From positions 96,181,333 to 96,245,332 of the forward strand of contig OX352761.1 in the NCBI GenBank assembly GCA_947095585.1: a stretch of 64,000 bases of DNA, in the 5' to 3' direction. How positions within the stretch are numbered: position 1 is the stretch's first letter; each line of letters starts with the position of its first letter. Below the pieces are notes generated by a model. The model was not told the DNA's origin. It did no database searches and saw only the letters and a list, made by a program, of their open reading frames with translations. Of the stretch, positions 1-11,703 are shown in pieces. Made by a program: the position numbers and the translations under genes. Origin of the DNA: Nephrocerus scutellatus (lineage: Eukaryota; Arthropoda; Insecta; Diptera; Pipunculidae).

Positions 1-945
1 GCAAAGAAGAAGTCCTTCAAGTTTTCTACGTGCAGGATATTTTCAAGTGTAGTGGAAGGGGGAGAAACGTGTGGAATCATCACCTTATAAGGATGCCCGA
101 CCAACGTTTGATTAAAGCCTTAATACTATGAAACTTAATTCTAGCACTAAAACCTAGCAGTAGTTTTCAAGGACAGCCATGAAAAATGGTATAAAATGGC
201 GAGCACGCAGGCGCTCGCTCTCTTAGTTCTGGTAGTCTTCGACAGGATCACCTCGATTAGCGATAACATTTTTCTTTTTGCCAACGTTGCCTGTGCTTTT
301 CTCAGCCGACGTCACCGCATCCATCGTCGTAACACGTAACTTCGCCGGGCGATTTCCTAGTTACGCTGGTACATCTCAGCTTATTGCTGCCAACGTTATC
401 TGTGTTTTTATCTGACTATCCATCATCGTACGACGTAACTTCGCCGAGCGATTTCCCCTCGGGTAGCTACGCTGGTACATTTCGGCTTACCACTGCCGAC
501 TTGTCTCCCTCCCCTCGTTGTCATTGCTGAACACGTGGTTCCTCTAACGCATCGCTCAGGATTTACGATCGTCTCAGGCTCACGCATCACCCAGGTTGCA
601 CGTTCATCTCAGGCAAGCGCTCACGCATCGCTCTGGACTCTTGCTTGTCTCAGGCTCACACGCACACATCGCTCAGGATTTCCGATCGTCAGGTTCACGC
701 CCACGCATCGCTCAGGATTGACAATCGTCTCAGGCTCACGCATCGCTCAGGAAGCACGAATGTCTCAAGCTCACGCATCGCTCAGGAATCACGATCGTCT
801 CAGGCTCACAATCACGAATCGCTCAGGATCATCATCACACAGGATTACATCTTTGAAAAGAGTACAATTTAAGAAATAAAGACTGAATATAACTAAAAGT
901 CGCACAAAAGTATAAATTTATTTAAACGACCCCCTCCTTTTTTCT
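1..945 (+). mobile_element. putative LTR fragment
   Basis: The segment looks like part of a long terminal repeat. It has a TATA-like box near 188 (gtataaaatgg), a GC-richer middle with a tandem repeat, and a polyadenylation-type AATAAA near 874 followed by AT-rich sequence. It abuts an RTE-like LINE relic that is broken at about 957, consistent with an insertion there. I could not define TG/CA ends, a target-site duplication or a primer binding site, and no gag or pol is present. It could instead be an unrelated promoter-like repeat. Confidence 0.35.
547..835 (+). repeat. tandem repeat, 35-41 bp unit, about 8 copies
   Basis: The core acgcatcgctcagg recurs at about 547, 581, 622, 663, 702, 737, 772 and 813, giving spacings of 35 to 41 bp. 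Between cores are variants of acgatcgtctcaggctc. Two overlapping reading frames cross the array without stops for 75 and 114 codons, but this follows from the repeat and is not evidence of a gene. It lies inside the LTR-like segment. Confidence 0.85.
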
Positions 946-956
946 CTGAACTCTGG

Positions 957-2075
957 TCACGCTGAGATTACCCCGGCTGGGAAAACTCCGTTACAGCACT
1001 TATTTACGAACGATTGTAATCTTTTTGTGATAGCAGCGGTCACCTTCCAAGTGCTGCACCCATACAACAGCACAGATTCAACATTTGAACGGAACAGTCG
1101 TAGCTCGGTGTTTAAGCTTATCGCATTGCTTCGCCATATCATGAACATTATTCCAAACACTGATTTTACTTTGCCGAATGAGTTGATAATGTCCTGTTCG
1201 GTTCCACCTTCGGTCGAGACAATACTCCCAAGATATTGGAAACTCTCTACTCTCTCTACCGGCTGTCCAGCAATGTTAACTTGAGTTACTGAGTTAGTGC
1301 CGAGGTTTATGATTTTGGTTTTGGCAGTATTAATCTGCAAACCCGAAACATTTGCCTCCCTTTCCACATTAGTTGTCATTTGCAGCTCTATTATCCTGTG
1401 TGAGAGTAAACAAACGTCGAAGCGTAATCCAGTTGTTTGAGTTGAGATGTAAGAGTCCAACGAATTCCTCCGTTTCCAGTAGATAAAGCTGCGCGAAGCA
1501 CATCGCTAATCACAAACAAAGAAAGTATCGGCGATAGAATGCAACCTTGTCGTACCCCACTTAATAATATAATAATACCGGCGCGACAGACCATGCGGTC
1601 CAAAGCCTGACTTCTCGCAACCATTTGTGTGTGAGCATGCATATTTTTGCACACAAATGGAGGGACCTACAATTTAATGCCGGATCCGAACGGCGAATTG
1701 AGAAGCTTTCAGTGACAAGTTATTGCTCTCGGACGTTTGTCAAACTTTCGCGAGAGGTGGGACACCGTTTCCTCTATTCAGCACATGACATTTAGAGCCA
1801 TCATGGGTTGCTTTAATAATAGCTATTAGTTTATCGAGTATACCTCTCCTGCGCGAGGTGAGCCAGATAAACTGTCTGATGACACTGTCAAAAGTGCAGT
1901 GGTGACCGGAACTCAACGCCCTGTTCAATAATGATCCTGCTTGTTCGGCATCGAGTGTGTCTTACAGATGTTCCTTAATTCGCTCAAGTACTACTTTGGC
2001 TATAACCTTTGCAACTGCAAGAAGAACGCAAATGCCTCTCCAGTTTTCGCCCTTCATAAGACTACCTTTTTGGCG
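957..2075 (-). pseudogene. RTE-like LINE relic, reverse transcriptase (family A)
   Basis: Minus-strand remains of a non-LTR retrotransposon reverse transcriptase. From right to left one can read the ENWRGI block, DAEQAG, IRQFIWL, the motif GVRQGCILSPIL (1500-1560), a damaged YADD box (LDYAS), INTAKTK, YLGSIVS and a C-terminal block ending in LLYGCSTWKV and LQSFVNKC. Compared with the sister copy at 35290-37215 it has lost two short pieces around AEQAG and before FDSV, carries stops and frameshifts, and ends abruptly near 957. A SINE interrupts it at 1563-1766. The C-terminal block is typical of RTE/SR2-like LINEs; the clade is my judgement. Confidence 0.8.
1563..1766 (-). mobile_element. tRNA-derived SINE, 5'-truncated (family S, copy 1)
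   Basis: Minus-strand SINE body, recognisable by identity over most of its length to the copy at 46704-46995: the blocks tgggacacc, cgagagcaataacttgtcac, gaattgagaagc and ggtccctccatttgtg are shared. In SINE orientation it ends in an AT-rich ATT-type tail directly next to the LINE codons for GVRQGC. The tRNA-like head is missing, as expected of 5' truncation during reverse transcription. The flanking RT codons resume on both sides, so this is a clean nested insertion apart from about 25 missing LINE bases. Confidence 0.85.
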
Positions 2076-4589
2076 ATCATTCAAGTAGCTCTACTAAAAC
2101 TGAGACTTAAGGCGAAAGACACACTTTCATAAATACATATTAAAATTTGTCGTAAAGATTTTGGTTTTATTGATTTAAATGGTGTTCCTTTATGAAAATA
2201 TTAAGTTATATAAAAAAGATAGTTGTTAAAAAACTTGATTAACTGGCCAAGTTCGGATAGCCTCAATCTCGGCATAAAAAATTGCAAAAGTACCGATATC
2301 ATAGAGAACACTCTTCAACTAAATCAGTAGCACAGATTAACATTATTAGTTCATACTTCCCTAATACTATATAGAAGGAATTGGAAATTAGACTCTATTA
2401 AATAATCAAAATTTATACAAAATAAAAAACTAAACAAAGAAATTGCAATTATTTGTATGATGTATTTTTTTAAGTGTGCAGTATATACACAAGACAGACA
2501 TAACTAGTAACAGAAGAAATAAGTCATTAGCTTCTTCGTGGGTATCGGATGTTGCGATGGTCGAAATTTAAAGCAAAAAATACAGCAAAAAAAAAACACA
2601 CCGCCAAAATAAAATATGAAAACTCTTCAGAGCATCATCATCTTTATATTCGGGAAATTTGTGAATCCAAGAATGTATCTTATCTAGAACGTTGCTACCA
2701 TGTTATCCCCTTTCTGTAATTTCCTAACTTTGTTCGGCGTATGCCCTTAAAAAATTATAAAAAATGCTACCCTCCTAGCTCTTATCACGAAGAAAAAAGC
2801 ATTATTTCTCGCTTCTTTTTTGCGGTTGTCGTAGTTCTTGCAGTCTCGAAATGGCTTTGAACATTCAAGTTATTATGATGGCCATGATGATAAAGACAAA
2901 AGTGGTGAGGGCAACATTGAAAATTATTCAGCTCAACGTTGTAATATCTGTCGCCATTATTATTACGTGGCCCTCGTTAACTATGTATTTTATATGTATA
3001 AGTATTCTCTTAGTTGAGTACTTGTACTTATTATAAAACCTAGATGCTATTACAACAGGCCAAAAGTGACCACAGCTTTGTACATCCTTTGCCGCGCTGT
3101 TGGTTATTTATGACATGGAATTTGTTGTCGCCATCACTGTGTGGGTACAGAAGATACTCGTAAAATTTGATAAACAAAATAATCCCAACTCATTTTAACT
3201 CTTCTCCAAAAGTAAATATTACTAATCGCTCTAAAAGTTCTTAATCTTAACGGATATACGAGTCTTGTACTTAACAAATTATTCCAAATCTGCCAAGTCA
3301 GCGTACAGGGATGGTGATCTTTCGAGGAAGAGAATTAAGTTTCTTTTGAGGAGGGAATTGTAAATGATTAGGGAGAATGATTACTCTAATTGGCGCTAAT
3401 TTTTGGAACACTTAGGGTTTGTTTTTGTTGTCATTAGAATTGTTGCTAGTTGTTTGTGTGAATGTCTATTTACCAACAGAAGTTATCAATTCTGGATGAA
3501 TCTATGCCAGTGAGACAGAAGGACGAAGAATATGGGTTTTCAACAGGTACAGAAGTAATTATCTATAAAATGTATCAGGGTATAGGAATATTTTTCAGCG
3601 TTCGTGTGTTTGCTTGTGAGTTTGTTCACTCGTATATCTTAACTCCTGCCAGTCAGAATTTGATGGGACTAATTGTAAAACACTGAGTTTGCGATGGCGA
3701 TGGCGCTATTTTTTAGTAACAGGGGTAGTCTTAGGAGGAAAAATATAAAAAATATGGGTTATTTCGGTAAGAGCTCCTAATTAAGTCTTTAGACTAAATT
3801 ACAACTATACATATGCATATCTGTGAAGCTCCGCTTTACTATCTTAAGAATGTTAATAGATCGTTATATAAAATGCATTAAAAGCAAAGCCAAGATATGT
3901 ACAAAACATATACCTTGAAGAAAACATCTGCAGCAAAAATTTCCTAAATTTTAATTAACTTTTATTCACGTTGTTGCAATACGAGTAATTACCCCTAATA
4001 AGAACTTTAGCTATAGCGACGTGTGCATTTTATACTAGAGACACATAACTACTTACACATTCCTTGCCACTCCCTATTGAATTTATTTCTCTTTTTTTTA
4101 AAGTTTTTGAACTTTTCATTTTTCAAAAACTACAGCAAATTTTTCATTTTATAAGCAGCAGCAGCAGCAGAAGTAGCTTCGGTATGTGCCATATGCATTT
4201 TTCGGGATCACGTCTCACGTACAGTTTATAAGTTGGTCGGAACGTGATATTGTTAAGAGTCTAGTATGAAGCATACTAACCACTGTCACTGCAAAAACAA
4301 CTTTAAATGCACATTGCCAGCTATTCAATAGTTAGTACTTTATTAGGCATTTACTAAGAGTTAATTTTATTGTAGCATAAAATGGTGTTTTTCTTTACAT
4401 CAATCATGAGTTTTTTGTCTTTGATTCATTAGTTAGAGATAATTGAAGCAATAGCTTTTTTAACTAAAATTTTTTTAACAAATCTAAAAAATCGTAGTTT
4501 TGGCTTCCAGATATGATTCAAAACTTAGTTAAAGTTTGGACGTGAAAGGAAAAAGAGATTATTTCAATCCCGAGTAAATTTATTCCCTT
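2076..4589. other. no gene recognised
   Basis: AT-rich sequence with no supportable coding region. A short (cag)n run lies near 4155. The stretch about 3590-3685 resembles 62574-62670, sharing the core ccagtcaraatttgat, and may be an old dispersed repeat. The 74-codon frame at 3462-3686 overlaps that repeat and has no recognisable domain. Confidence 0.6.
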
Positions 4590-5780
4590 AAACTCGTCTG
4601 AGTTCATTAGTGCACGCTCTTCAAGGGACCGGGCTTTTCGTGCCTTTAAAGAGGATTCGAATACTTCTAGGTTGGTTGTGTACTGTAAGTACCGTAACAA
4701 GGTCACCGCGTTGCTCAAGAAGTACAAGAGAGGCTTGGGCTCTCGTTTCCTTCCTGTAAAACTTCCGCCCATTCTTCTTTGGTGCAGAATCAAGAGTCTT
4801 GGCGCTACGGATGGTCCTGATGTCGATTTGCATGAGCTCTCAACCGATACTGTGAACGTCCGCTTTATGTCTTATGAACAAAGTTCGAGCTGCTCTGTTC
4901 CTATCGTCTCTCAGATTCATGATCGTTATTCATTTTCATTTCGTTGCGTGTCGCTTGAGGAGCTGTGGCAGTCTGTAGCTTCAATTAAATACAATGCTGT
5001 TGGTTTGGATGGAATCCCTTTAAAATTCATTAAGTTAGTATTCCCCCTCATTTTTCATTATATTCTTCACATTGTTAAATCAGTGTTAACTACCTCAGTT
5101 GTTCCTACCAGCTGGAAGATTGCTCGTGTGATTCCCATCCCCAAAAAAGGTATGGCTGCTGAGTTGAATAATCTTAGGTCAATTAGTATTGTTCCTGTTT
5201 TCTCTAAGGTCTGGGAACGGCTGGTTAGAGACCAACCTATGGCCTACTTGGGGCCGGCTCATTTCTTAACCCTTTCCAGAGTGGATTTAGAAGGCTACAT
5301 AGCACCACTGCCACAATTGTTGACATCTCTGACAGGATTCGTATCAACATGGACCATTCTAGGGTTTTCGTGCTGCTCCTTTTGGATTTTAGTAAAGCCT
5401 TCGACAGCGTGGATCACAACTTGCTCTTAGCCAAAATTTCCTCTTGCTTCAGTTTTTCTAGTTCAGCAGTTTCTTTGATTAACTCTTATCTTTCGGGAAG
5501 GGCCCAGCGTGGCTCCATTGGTGAGAGGTATTCTTCGATCTTAGCCTTAAGTAGAGGTGTTCCGCAGGGTACTATCTTGGGACCCTTGTTGTTTTCCCTT
5601 TTAATAACGACCTCCTGCTTGTTCCTAGGTTCTTTTTGGTTCATTTGTTTGCGGACGACGTTCAGCTGCTTCACTCTGCTCCCCTTGTTAGTCAAGCTTT
5701 TCCAACTTTTCTCTCCGAGAAACGCTTTGGCAGTTCTCTCACAGAAGTTTGAAGTTTATTTTTTTGCACGGCTGTAAAAT
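4590..5780 (+). pseudogene. CR1/Jockey-like LINE reverse transcriptase relic
   Basis: Plus-strand reverse transcriptase broken by at least two frameshifts. The linker with many basic residues (RDRAFRAFK) is followed by the fingers block AVGLDGIPLKF, the block WKIARVIPIPKKG (5110-5160), LRSISIVPVFSKVWERL, then in another frame LLLLDFSKAFDSVDH (about 5367-5412), RGVPQGTILGPLLF (5553-5595) and, in a third frame, HLFADDVQLLHSAP near 5640-5680. The two catalytic Asp of the ADD box are readable. The thumb and C-terminus are lost by about 5780, and the endonuclease is absent. CR1-group membership is inferred from the motif wording; other Jockey-superfamily clades are possible. Confidence 0.8.
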
Positions 5781-6010
5781 TTGACACTATAGAATCGATA
5801 TGGATATCGGTCACCACAATCCCTCATATATCGACGCCAACACCTTAGGAATGTCCTACCAACACTATTCACCTCAGAGATCCCGAAAACTATGAATCAA
5901 CACTAATATATAACAACCCCTCCCCCCCTCAATTGTCATTCATCCACTAGAGGTGTCTTAACATTCCTATTCTACTCAGCGACCTCGAAAACTATAGAAT
6001 CTAATATCGG
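5771..6010. repeat. dispersed repeat fragment (gaaaactatagaatc motif)
   Basis: Variants of gaaaactatagaatc followed by cgacacttat or atcggtc occur near 5785, 5885 and 5987 here and again near 40635 inside the unclassified element at 40325-40995. This suggests a decayed, partly duplicated fragment of that element. No coding potential is seen. Confidence 0.45.
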
Positions 6011-6049
6011 TCAAAATTATTTTTTTCAAAATCCATAAATTTTAAACTT

Positions 6050-6830
6050 TTTTTTTATATAAGGGCCGAGCAATCTACTAGTAGGTGTTCCATATTTTCC
6101 TCTTCTTTTTGCTGTATCTGCATATCTGTTCCCGGCTGAATTCCATTTTATGCAGGTGGTAGTTGCAGATGTAATTTCATTTTAATGCTTCACATAAGAT
6201 ACTAAGCTCTTTTGATCGAAGTATAGAGTGTTTTAATCCCTCTATTTTTCTCTAAAAATAAGGTTGAACTTATTATTTTTTGCAAGTTTGATTAAAGTGA
6301 TAAGCTCCTTTTGATCTTTTGTGTCTCAAAGTTTTGATAATTTATTTCGCTGTTAATTTTAGCGTTATCAAAGCCATATAGGGCTATAGGAATGAATAAA
6401 GTTTATGCACCTTTTTGGGCCTTGTGTTGGCCTATTTATTGCCATTGTGCCCCTCGTATCGTAGTACCCAGATAAGACCTTATTATTTTCTGTCAGTTTC
6501 CCTAAAGCATTGTGGCATTCGATGACCACCTTTTATATGAATTCATTTCTACTTAGTGCTTTTAGCATGACTTGGCTATCAGATATAACATTAATTTTTT
6601 TTCCTTATTGACCTTATATAGCAATTTTTGTTGCAGCATTTTTCACCTGTGGCAGCAAGTTCAGGCTGCAGTCTTTACAGAGCGGAAAATATTTGTGGCA
6701 TCTTTGTCCCATTGTTGCTGCCCCTACACCCTGAGTGATTTTTGACTTATCGGTTTCATATTTGTACTTGTGCCTTTTGGTAACTGGGTTAGATTTCACC
6801 TTTTCTAGTGAAAAGGTTCCCTTTTTTGAA
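6050..6830 (-). pseudogene. I/LOA-like LINE 3' relic with RNase H remains (family D)
   Basis: Minus-strand end of a LINE. An RNase H block reads INVISDSQVMLKALSR near 6600-6540, followed by ECHNALGKLTENNKVLSG and a degraded version of the usual WVPGH-GNE segment. Further toward 6060, in another frame, EEENMEHLLVDCSAL is the Cys/His terminal block common to RNase H-bearing LINEs. Stops and frameshifts are frequent. RT is not present here. Clade is inferred from the RNase H plus HLL-x2-C ending. Confidence 0.7.
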
Positions 6831-6847
6831 GTTATAAAACATTAAAA

Positions 6848-8310
6848 TGACATTCTCTAAGGACAAGGCCAGTGTGTTTGTTGTGCATTAAGCACCTTGC
6901 TCCATGCTGCATTGTTGCCGCCTGCACTTCAGAGTATTGAGCACTCTATGGGATATATATTTATTCGTACTCGTGCAGTTGCTAGAGTTTTAAACGATCT
7001 CAACACTCACAAATCCGCTTGGCCAAATGGTATTTCACCATTAGTTCTGAAGAGCTGTTCTTCTAAGCTGGCGTTACCATTGCGAAAGATATTTCATTAT
7101 TTCTGGACTGTTCCCGAAAAGTAAAAAAACAGCCTTTGTCCATCCTAGATCAATTCTTTCCAAGGTCATGAACACGCTGATCAATTTTCAGCTCATGAAA
7201 TATATTGAAAATAACGAAATCCTTAGTGTCCGGCAGTATGGGTTTCGTGGGAAAAGTTGTAGTGGTGATTTGATGGTATATCTAATCGAACAGCAGAACA
7301 GGTACCGATTTAGTGAAAGCAAAGCTATTACACTCGATATTTTCAAGGCATTTGGCATCCAAAATTCGGAGTTGCAGCAAGACTGCTTTATTGGATCAGA
7401 AACTATCTTTTGAACTACACAATTCAAGTTTTCTTGGACGGTTTCAAGTCTTTAATACATCACAAAAATTCTAGCATTCCGCAGGGCTCTGTTTTGTCCC
7501 CGACATCCCCTCTTTCTCATTTTTATTAATGATCTATTGTCCATTACTTCTAGTAGTTTGAAAAACGTCCTTCCATTTTTCATGTGGCGCTTAATTAGCT
7601 ACATATGTTAAGCACGTTGAATTCTGACCTGGACAGCATAATAAAATGGGGCGAAAACAATAAAGAATACTGTCTCTTGTCGTCCAAGCGAATCTTAAAT
7701 CCAATGTCACTATCATTGAATGACACTTGCATCGAGGAACTGAAAAGCTCGCAATTCTAGGTACTTGCGTTAACGACAAGTTTCGTTGGAATGACCACAT
7801 ATATTCATCGTCGCTGAAAATACTGCGAAATGTTTAGGTTTTATAACCCGGTGCAAGAAATATTTTACTCCCTCTTATCTGGCTACTATCTACAAGGCGT
7901 TTATTCGCCCCAAACTTGAGTGTAATTTTTATATCTGTTCTTGTTCCCTAAAACTACCTTGGATCAGTAAGGCAGAATACAAAACCGTGCAATTTAACTT
8001 ATCGGTGACGGAAACATTGCGAAATCAATAGATTCGCTTGAACGTTTCCTGCTTGTCACTGTTTTATCGCTTCTTCCACGAGCGGTGCTCGAGAGAAATA
8101 GCCAGTTGCATGCCAACTTTCCTTGAATTCAACCGCAATACTCGTGACGCTCTAAATGGTCATCTGTTTACCCTCAAGCCCATCTTCGGACGTACAGTTA
8201 GATCAAAGATTTGTTCTTCAGCCCTACAACACGTATGTGGATTGCTCTGCCAACCTCTGTCTTTCCATATCACTATAACCCACAGGCATTCAAAACACAA
8301 GCACACGCTG
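6848..8310 (+). pseudogene. CR1-like LINE RT relic (family C, copy 1)
   Basis: Plus-strand RT in several frames. Readable blocks are FIRTRAVARVLNDLNTHKS (6960-7015), SPLVLKSCSSKLALPLRK (7035-7090), LINFQLMKYIENNEIL with RQYGFRGKSCSGDLMVYL (7173-7280), SIPQGSVLSP (7473-7500), a thumb and connection region with YKAFIRPKLECNF (7891-7930), and the C-terminal block NVSCLSLFYRFFHERCS (8040-8095) followed by TLKPIFGRT. The FADD box is destroyed here but survives in the second copy (12690-13925, minus). No endonuclease is visible. Confidence 0.8.
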
Positions 8311-8323
8311 TACCAAGCACACG

Positions 8324-8779
8324 AGGGCGGGTCAATAAGTCCCTGAAAATTAAAACAAATTGTGTCGTAATCTTAAATTAACCTTCTTTTTTTGTCTAGA
8401 ATCATCTTTCAAAAGAAAGCACCCAACTTTTCAGACAGATCTGTCAAATAGTTTTGTCGTGGCGAGCAATTTCGTTAAAATGGAAAAAAGTGAATTTCGA
8501 GTGCTCATTTTGCGAGAAAAAACTATCACGCAAAGCAAACAAAAGCTTGAAAAATATTATGGGGACTCTTCACCATCGATTGGAATCATTCACGACTGGT
8601 TTACTCAATTTCGGTGCGGTCGTTCAAGCACAAGTGATGCCGAACGTTCTGGTCGCCCAATTGAGGTCAGCACACCAGAAATGGTCGACAAAATCCATGG
8701 TTTGATAATGGACGATCGACGAATCAAAGTGCGCGAGCTTAAAGAGGCCACAGGCCACTTCCACTACCACTTTGGTTGA
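8324..8779 (+). pseudogene. mariner transposase 5' fragment
   Basis: The N-terminal DNA-binding half of a mariner transposase. Translation from the ATG at 8480 gives MEKSEFRVLI, then a short deletion, then KYYGDSSPS, HDWFTQFRCGRSS, DAERSGRPIEV and DRRIKVREL, the helix-turn-helix region of mariner family proteins. It loses homology at about 8757 and the catalytic domain is absent. About 155 bp upstream, cgagggcgggtcaataagtc looks like a mariner terminal inverted repeat, placing the left end near 8324; the right end is missing. It sits directly behind the CR1-like relic. Confidence 0.75.
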
Positions 8780-10710
8780 TCAAAGAAGTAAATAGAGGGA
8801 TATTTGATCTACATTTGTAATAAAGCCCAAGGGTCCTACTTAAGCAAAGCTTATTGTATAGAAAAAATATTCTTATTTGTTATTTATAGGCAAATGGATA
8901 ATACTTTTTTGTGAATAAATTATATAACGAATGCGTTTATCGAAAATACTGAATACAACTGGTTTCTTAGAGTGGCAGTTATCAGAAGTGCGGGAAGTCC
9001 CTGCTACTGATGCTCAAGATAAGTGGAAGCGAAAAACAACAACAACTTAAACATATTTTATGATTTTTTCTGAACTGTATGCTTCTTTCTGGCAAATGAT
9101 GCCGCGATAGATTCTCATTGCTGTAGCCAACAGCCGTACATATATTCGCCAAGGATCTATCTACTTTCATGTCTTGTAATGAAATTTTGTATTTCATCAT
9201 TACATTTGTTGTACTCGAACTCACTCGAACACAAAATTGAACAAGGCAGTATTTTTGTTACTTTTGCTTCGTGACTTTCTTCGTGGGAATTTTTTTTGTT
9301 GCTTAGTCCTTTACCCTACTGTACTGTTCTGTTCTTTTCCGAGTACGATAATAGACTGCCTGACGAGACTGAATGACGATACCGACTGACGTCGCTTAGA
9401 ATGGTAATGTAATGATGTTGCGATGCGGTGCTGTGCTATTGCGAAAAACGCTGGCATGGCTGGTTATGCAAAAGGTTAAAGCAACCTTCATTGCGGTTTT
9501 TGTAAAGTTCCTTTGCATTTCCTTTTGATGTTTTATTGAAAAAACATTGACGTAAAAACATCAAGAAACAAGATTTATTATTGGCGGTAGGCATAGACGT
9601 ACAAGTATGGACGCACGGAGTCCGTTTCGTTGCCCTTCCTTAGCGGTATCTTTATGCTAAATCCATTACTCTTGAGTTCATTTATCTGCATGCATTTTGT
9701 TTACAGAAGAATAATTTTTGAAGCTAGCGTTTTACCCATAATAGGTCGCTGTCGTTTATGGGGTCTTCGTCTCAAATTGACTTTTAAGAAATATACATCC
9801 AATTACCTGATGGGTTGCAAGAATTAGTAGATTGACTCTTCAACGTAATGATACTTAAAGACTCAATAGCAACGTGAAGAGGCCTCTTATGAATAAGAAA
9901 TTGAATCTTCCTAAAAGAGACTTCCATATCATGAATATTTTGATCTCTATGGATCATGTAACATAAAAGCGCAGCTTTTGATCTATTGATGATAGCAAAT
10001 TATAACAACAATGGTATTATGGTAAAAATTAATTAATTAATAATTGTAATTTGAGGGATAATTATATGCAGGACGATGTACACACGAGTACAAAATGAAT
10101 TATTTTCTCGGTGCAATACGTATCAGCGCTTATTACTTAAGAAATTTTACTTTGTTTTATTATTTGACATCATCTGAAAATATATATGTAAGTACCTCCC
10201 ATGAGCACTCAATTTTTAATTTCAAGATCTTAAATAGTAATTCTTATTAGACGTGGTAGTTAGTGTCGTATATAAAAGAGTTAATTACGTGTTTTGAGAA
10301 GAAAATATTTTTTAAGCGACTGGGGCTACCACGAGTCTATCGTGTAGGTAGGCAGTACTTTTAGAGCCGTGAAAATCAAGCTAATAAATAAAACCGAGTA
10401 AAGTTGCATTCCGTGAAGCTAATCCCTAGAGTGTTGTATATTTGAACGTTATGAACGAGTATAGGATTACTGTGCAGATCACTAGAGTAAAGTATTAAAC
10501 TTATTACAGGTTTAGTTCTAATCTGAATGATCTTTTAAAATTATTCCTAATGTTGTTGACATTGCTTCGGAAATCCTTACTTGGTTTTCCATGTCATAAT
10601 TTTGGTTTATTTAGGATGATGAATACTCTTTGAACTTATCGTGTAGTTCAACTCCAGCTCGGCGTCATCAACCGCCGGTTCATATTAGTTGTCATATTTA
10701 CGTTCTTTTT
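8780..10710. other. no gene recognised
   Basis: AT-rich non-coding sequence. The frames at 8982-9224 and 9630-9827 show no domain. I see no convincing repeat, RNA gene or promoter. Confidence 0.6.
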
Positions 10711-11140
10711 CAATTCTCTATATTATGTGGCCGCCGTGGCTCTACTGGTTAGTGCTTTGGACTTATGAGCAGGATGTTTGAGGTTCGAATCCCAGCAACA
10801 CCAAAAATATTTTGCACGGTCCATTTTCTCAAATTTGTCTGACAAAAGTCCGAGAGTAATAACTTGTCACGGAAAGCTTCTCAATTCACCTTTCGGATTT
10901 CGGGCATTTGTGTGCAAAAATATAACACCCACAATACGAATGGTTGCGAAAAGATAGGCCTAGGACTGCAATGGCCTGTGTCGCCAAAAATTAATATTGT
11001 ATTAACTTCGCGTGCGGATGGATGTATTTGCTTGCTTGTCGCCAAATCTTGTGATCAAGAATCAACTTCCTAAAAATAATAAAACATTTTATTCAAACTT
11101 CAAACAAACACAAGTGTATTATTTTTTTTGAAAGAAAACC
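10711..11140 (+). mobile_element. Helitron-derived repeat, 5' block (family H), split by SINE
   Basis: The family H terminal block reads aattctctatatta up to 10725, is interrupted, and resumes at about 11000 with attaacttcgcgtgcgg, then cttgtgatcaa and ttttattcaaact and the acaagtgtatt remnant of the acatgtgta motif. This is the same order as in the copies at 19316, 28130 and 61795. The SINE at 10726-10999 caused the interruption. The repeat breaks off near 11140 at a LINE 3' end. Confidence 0.75.
10726..10999 (+). mobile_element. tRNA-derived SINE (family S, copy 2)
   Basis: A full-length SINE of 274 bp. It has a tRNA-like head with an A box region (ccgtggctctactggttag) and a perfect B box (ggttcgaatcc), then the shared body: tccgagagtaataacttgtc, cttctcaattcacc and atttgtgtgcaaaa. 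Its 3' end is AT-rich. It is bounded by tatta at 10721-10725 and 11000-11004, a 5-bp candidate target-site duplication that restores the intact family H end when collapsed. Body divergence from the copy at 46704 shows it is older than that one or mutated faster. Confidence 0.85.
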
Positions 11141-11146
11141 CATATG

Positions 11147-11630
11147 GTAGACACTGCGACCTAAAAGGTCCATTGTATCTTAGGGTGTATTAACTCGAAG
11201 AGACTCGAAGTGTCCCTGTGTGAAGGATAGTATGTTCTTAGTAGCAGCATTTCTCAACTCCGCTGTCGAGTACAGTTCCTTATGAAAAATGCGTCTCCTT
11301 AACCCAAGTAGTACTAAGCATTCGCAGAGAATGTGCTCGTATTTTCTCAACATCTTCCAAGCAGAGCCTACATTCTGTCTCCGATGCCACACCCATTTTG
11401 TAAATCGCAAGCCACAGTGACCTGTAAAGAAACTCACCAGCTTCATACTGCTATCCCTGTTTAGATTAAGGACTACCTTATATGAAAAGGTCCTGATTAA
11501 TTGTTGGATAGTCTCAGCGCTGGGACGTTATCCCAGTTGACCAGACGAAGCTTGTGTTCCCAACAATTTATCAGTGCTACCGCCACAGGTCTGTTGCCTA
11601 CAATTTCCTGATGACCAGGGTTTTTTGCAT
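11147..11630 (-). pseudogene. I/LOA-like LINE 3' end (family D)
   Basis: Minus strand. Near 11620-11590 NPGHQEIVGN matches the end of an RNase H domain (usual form W-x-PGH-x2-I-x-GNE). It continues through a frameshift into MKLVSFFTGHCGLRF, a degraded Cys/His block, and CECLVLLGLRRR where HLLC-x-CPAL-x-RRR is usual. The terminal sequence, sense caatggacctttt then aggtcgcagtg near 11175-11150, is shared with the other family D ends at about 45060 and 60230. Confidence 0.75.
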
Positions 11631-11672
11631 TAATGCTATGAATAAAAAATGATTTTGTGTGGTTTTAGATCA
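11619..11672 (+). repeat. left arm of inverted repeat
   Basis: Contains gctatgaataaaaaatgatt then ttgtgtggttttagat. It is the inverse of 13927-13991 with one short internal length difference; the core from gctatg to ttagat is nearly identical. It sits immediately left of the mariner-like element at 11704. Confidence 0.7.
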
Positions 11673-11703
11673 TTTTTATTTTATATGTGTACTTAAACAT
11701 TTA

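Noticed and set aside
535..879. 114-codon frame with His/Arg/Ser repeats
   Set aside because: Two frames are open across the same tandem repeat, which explains the lack of stops.
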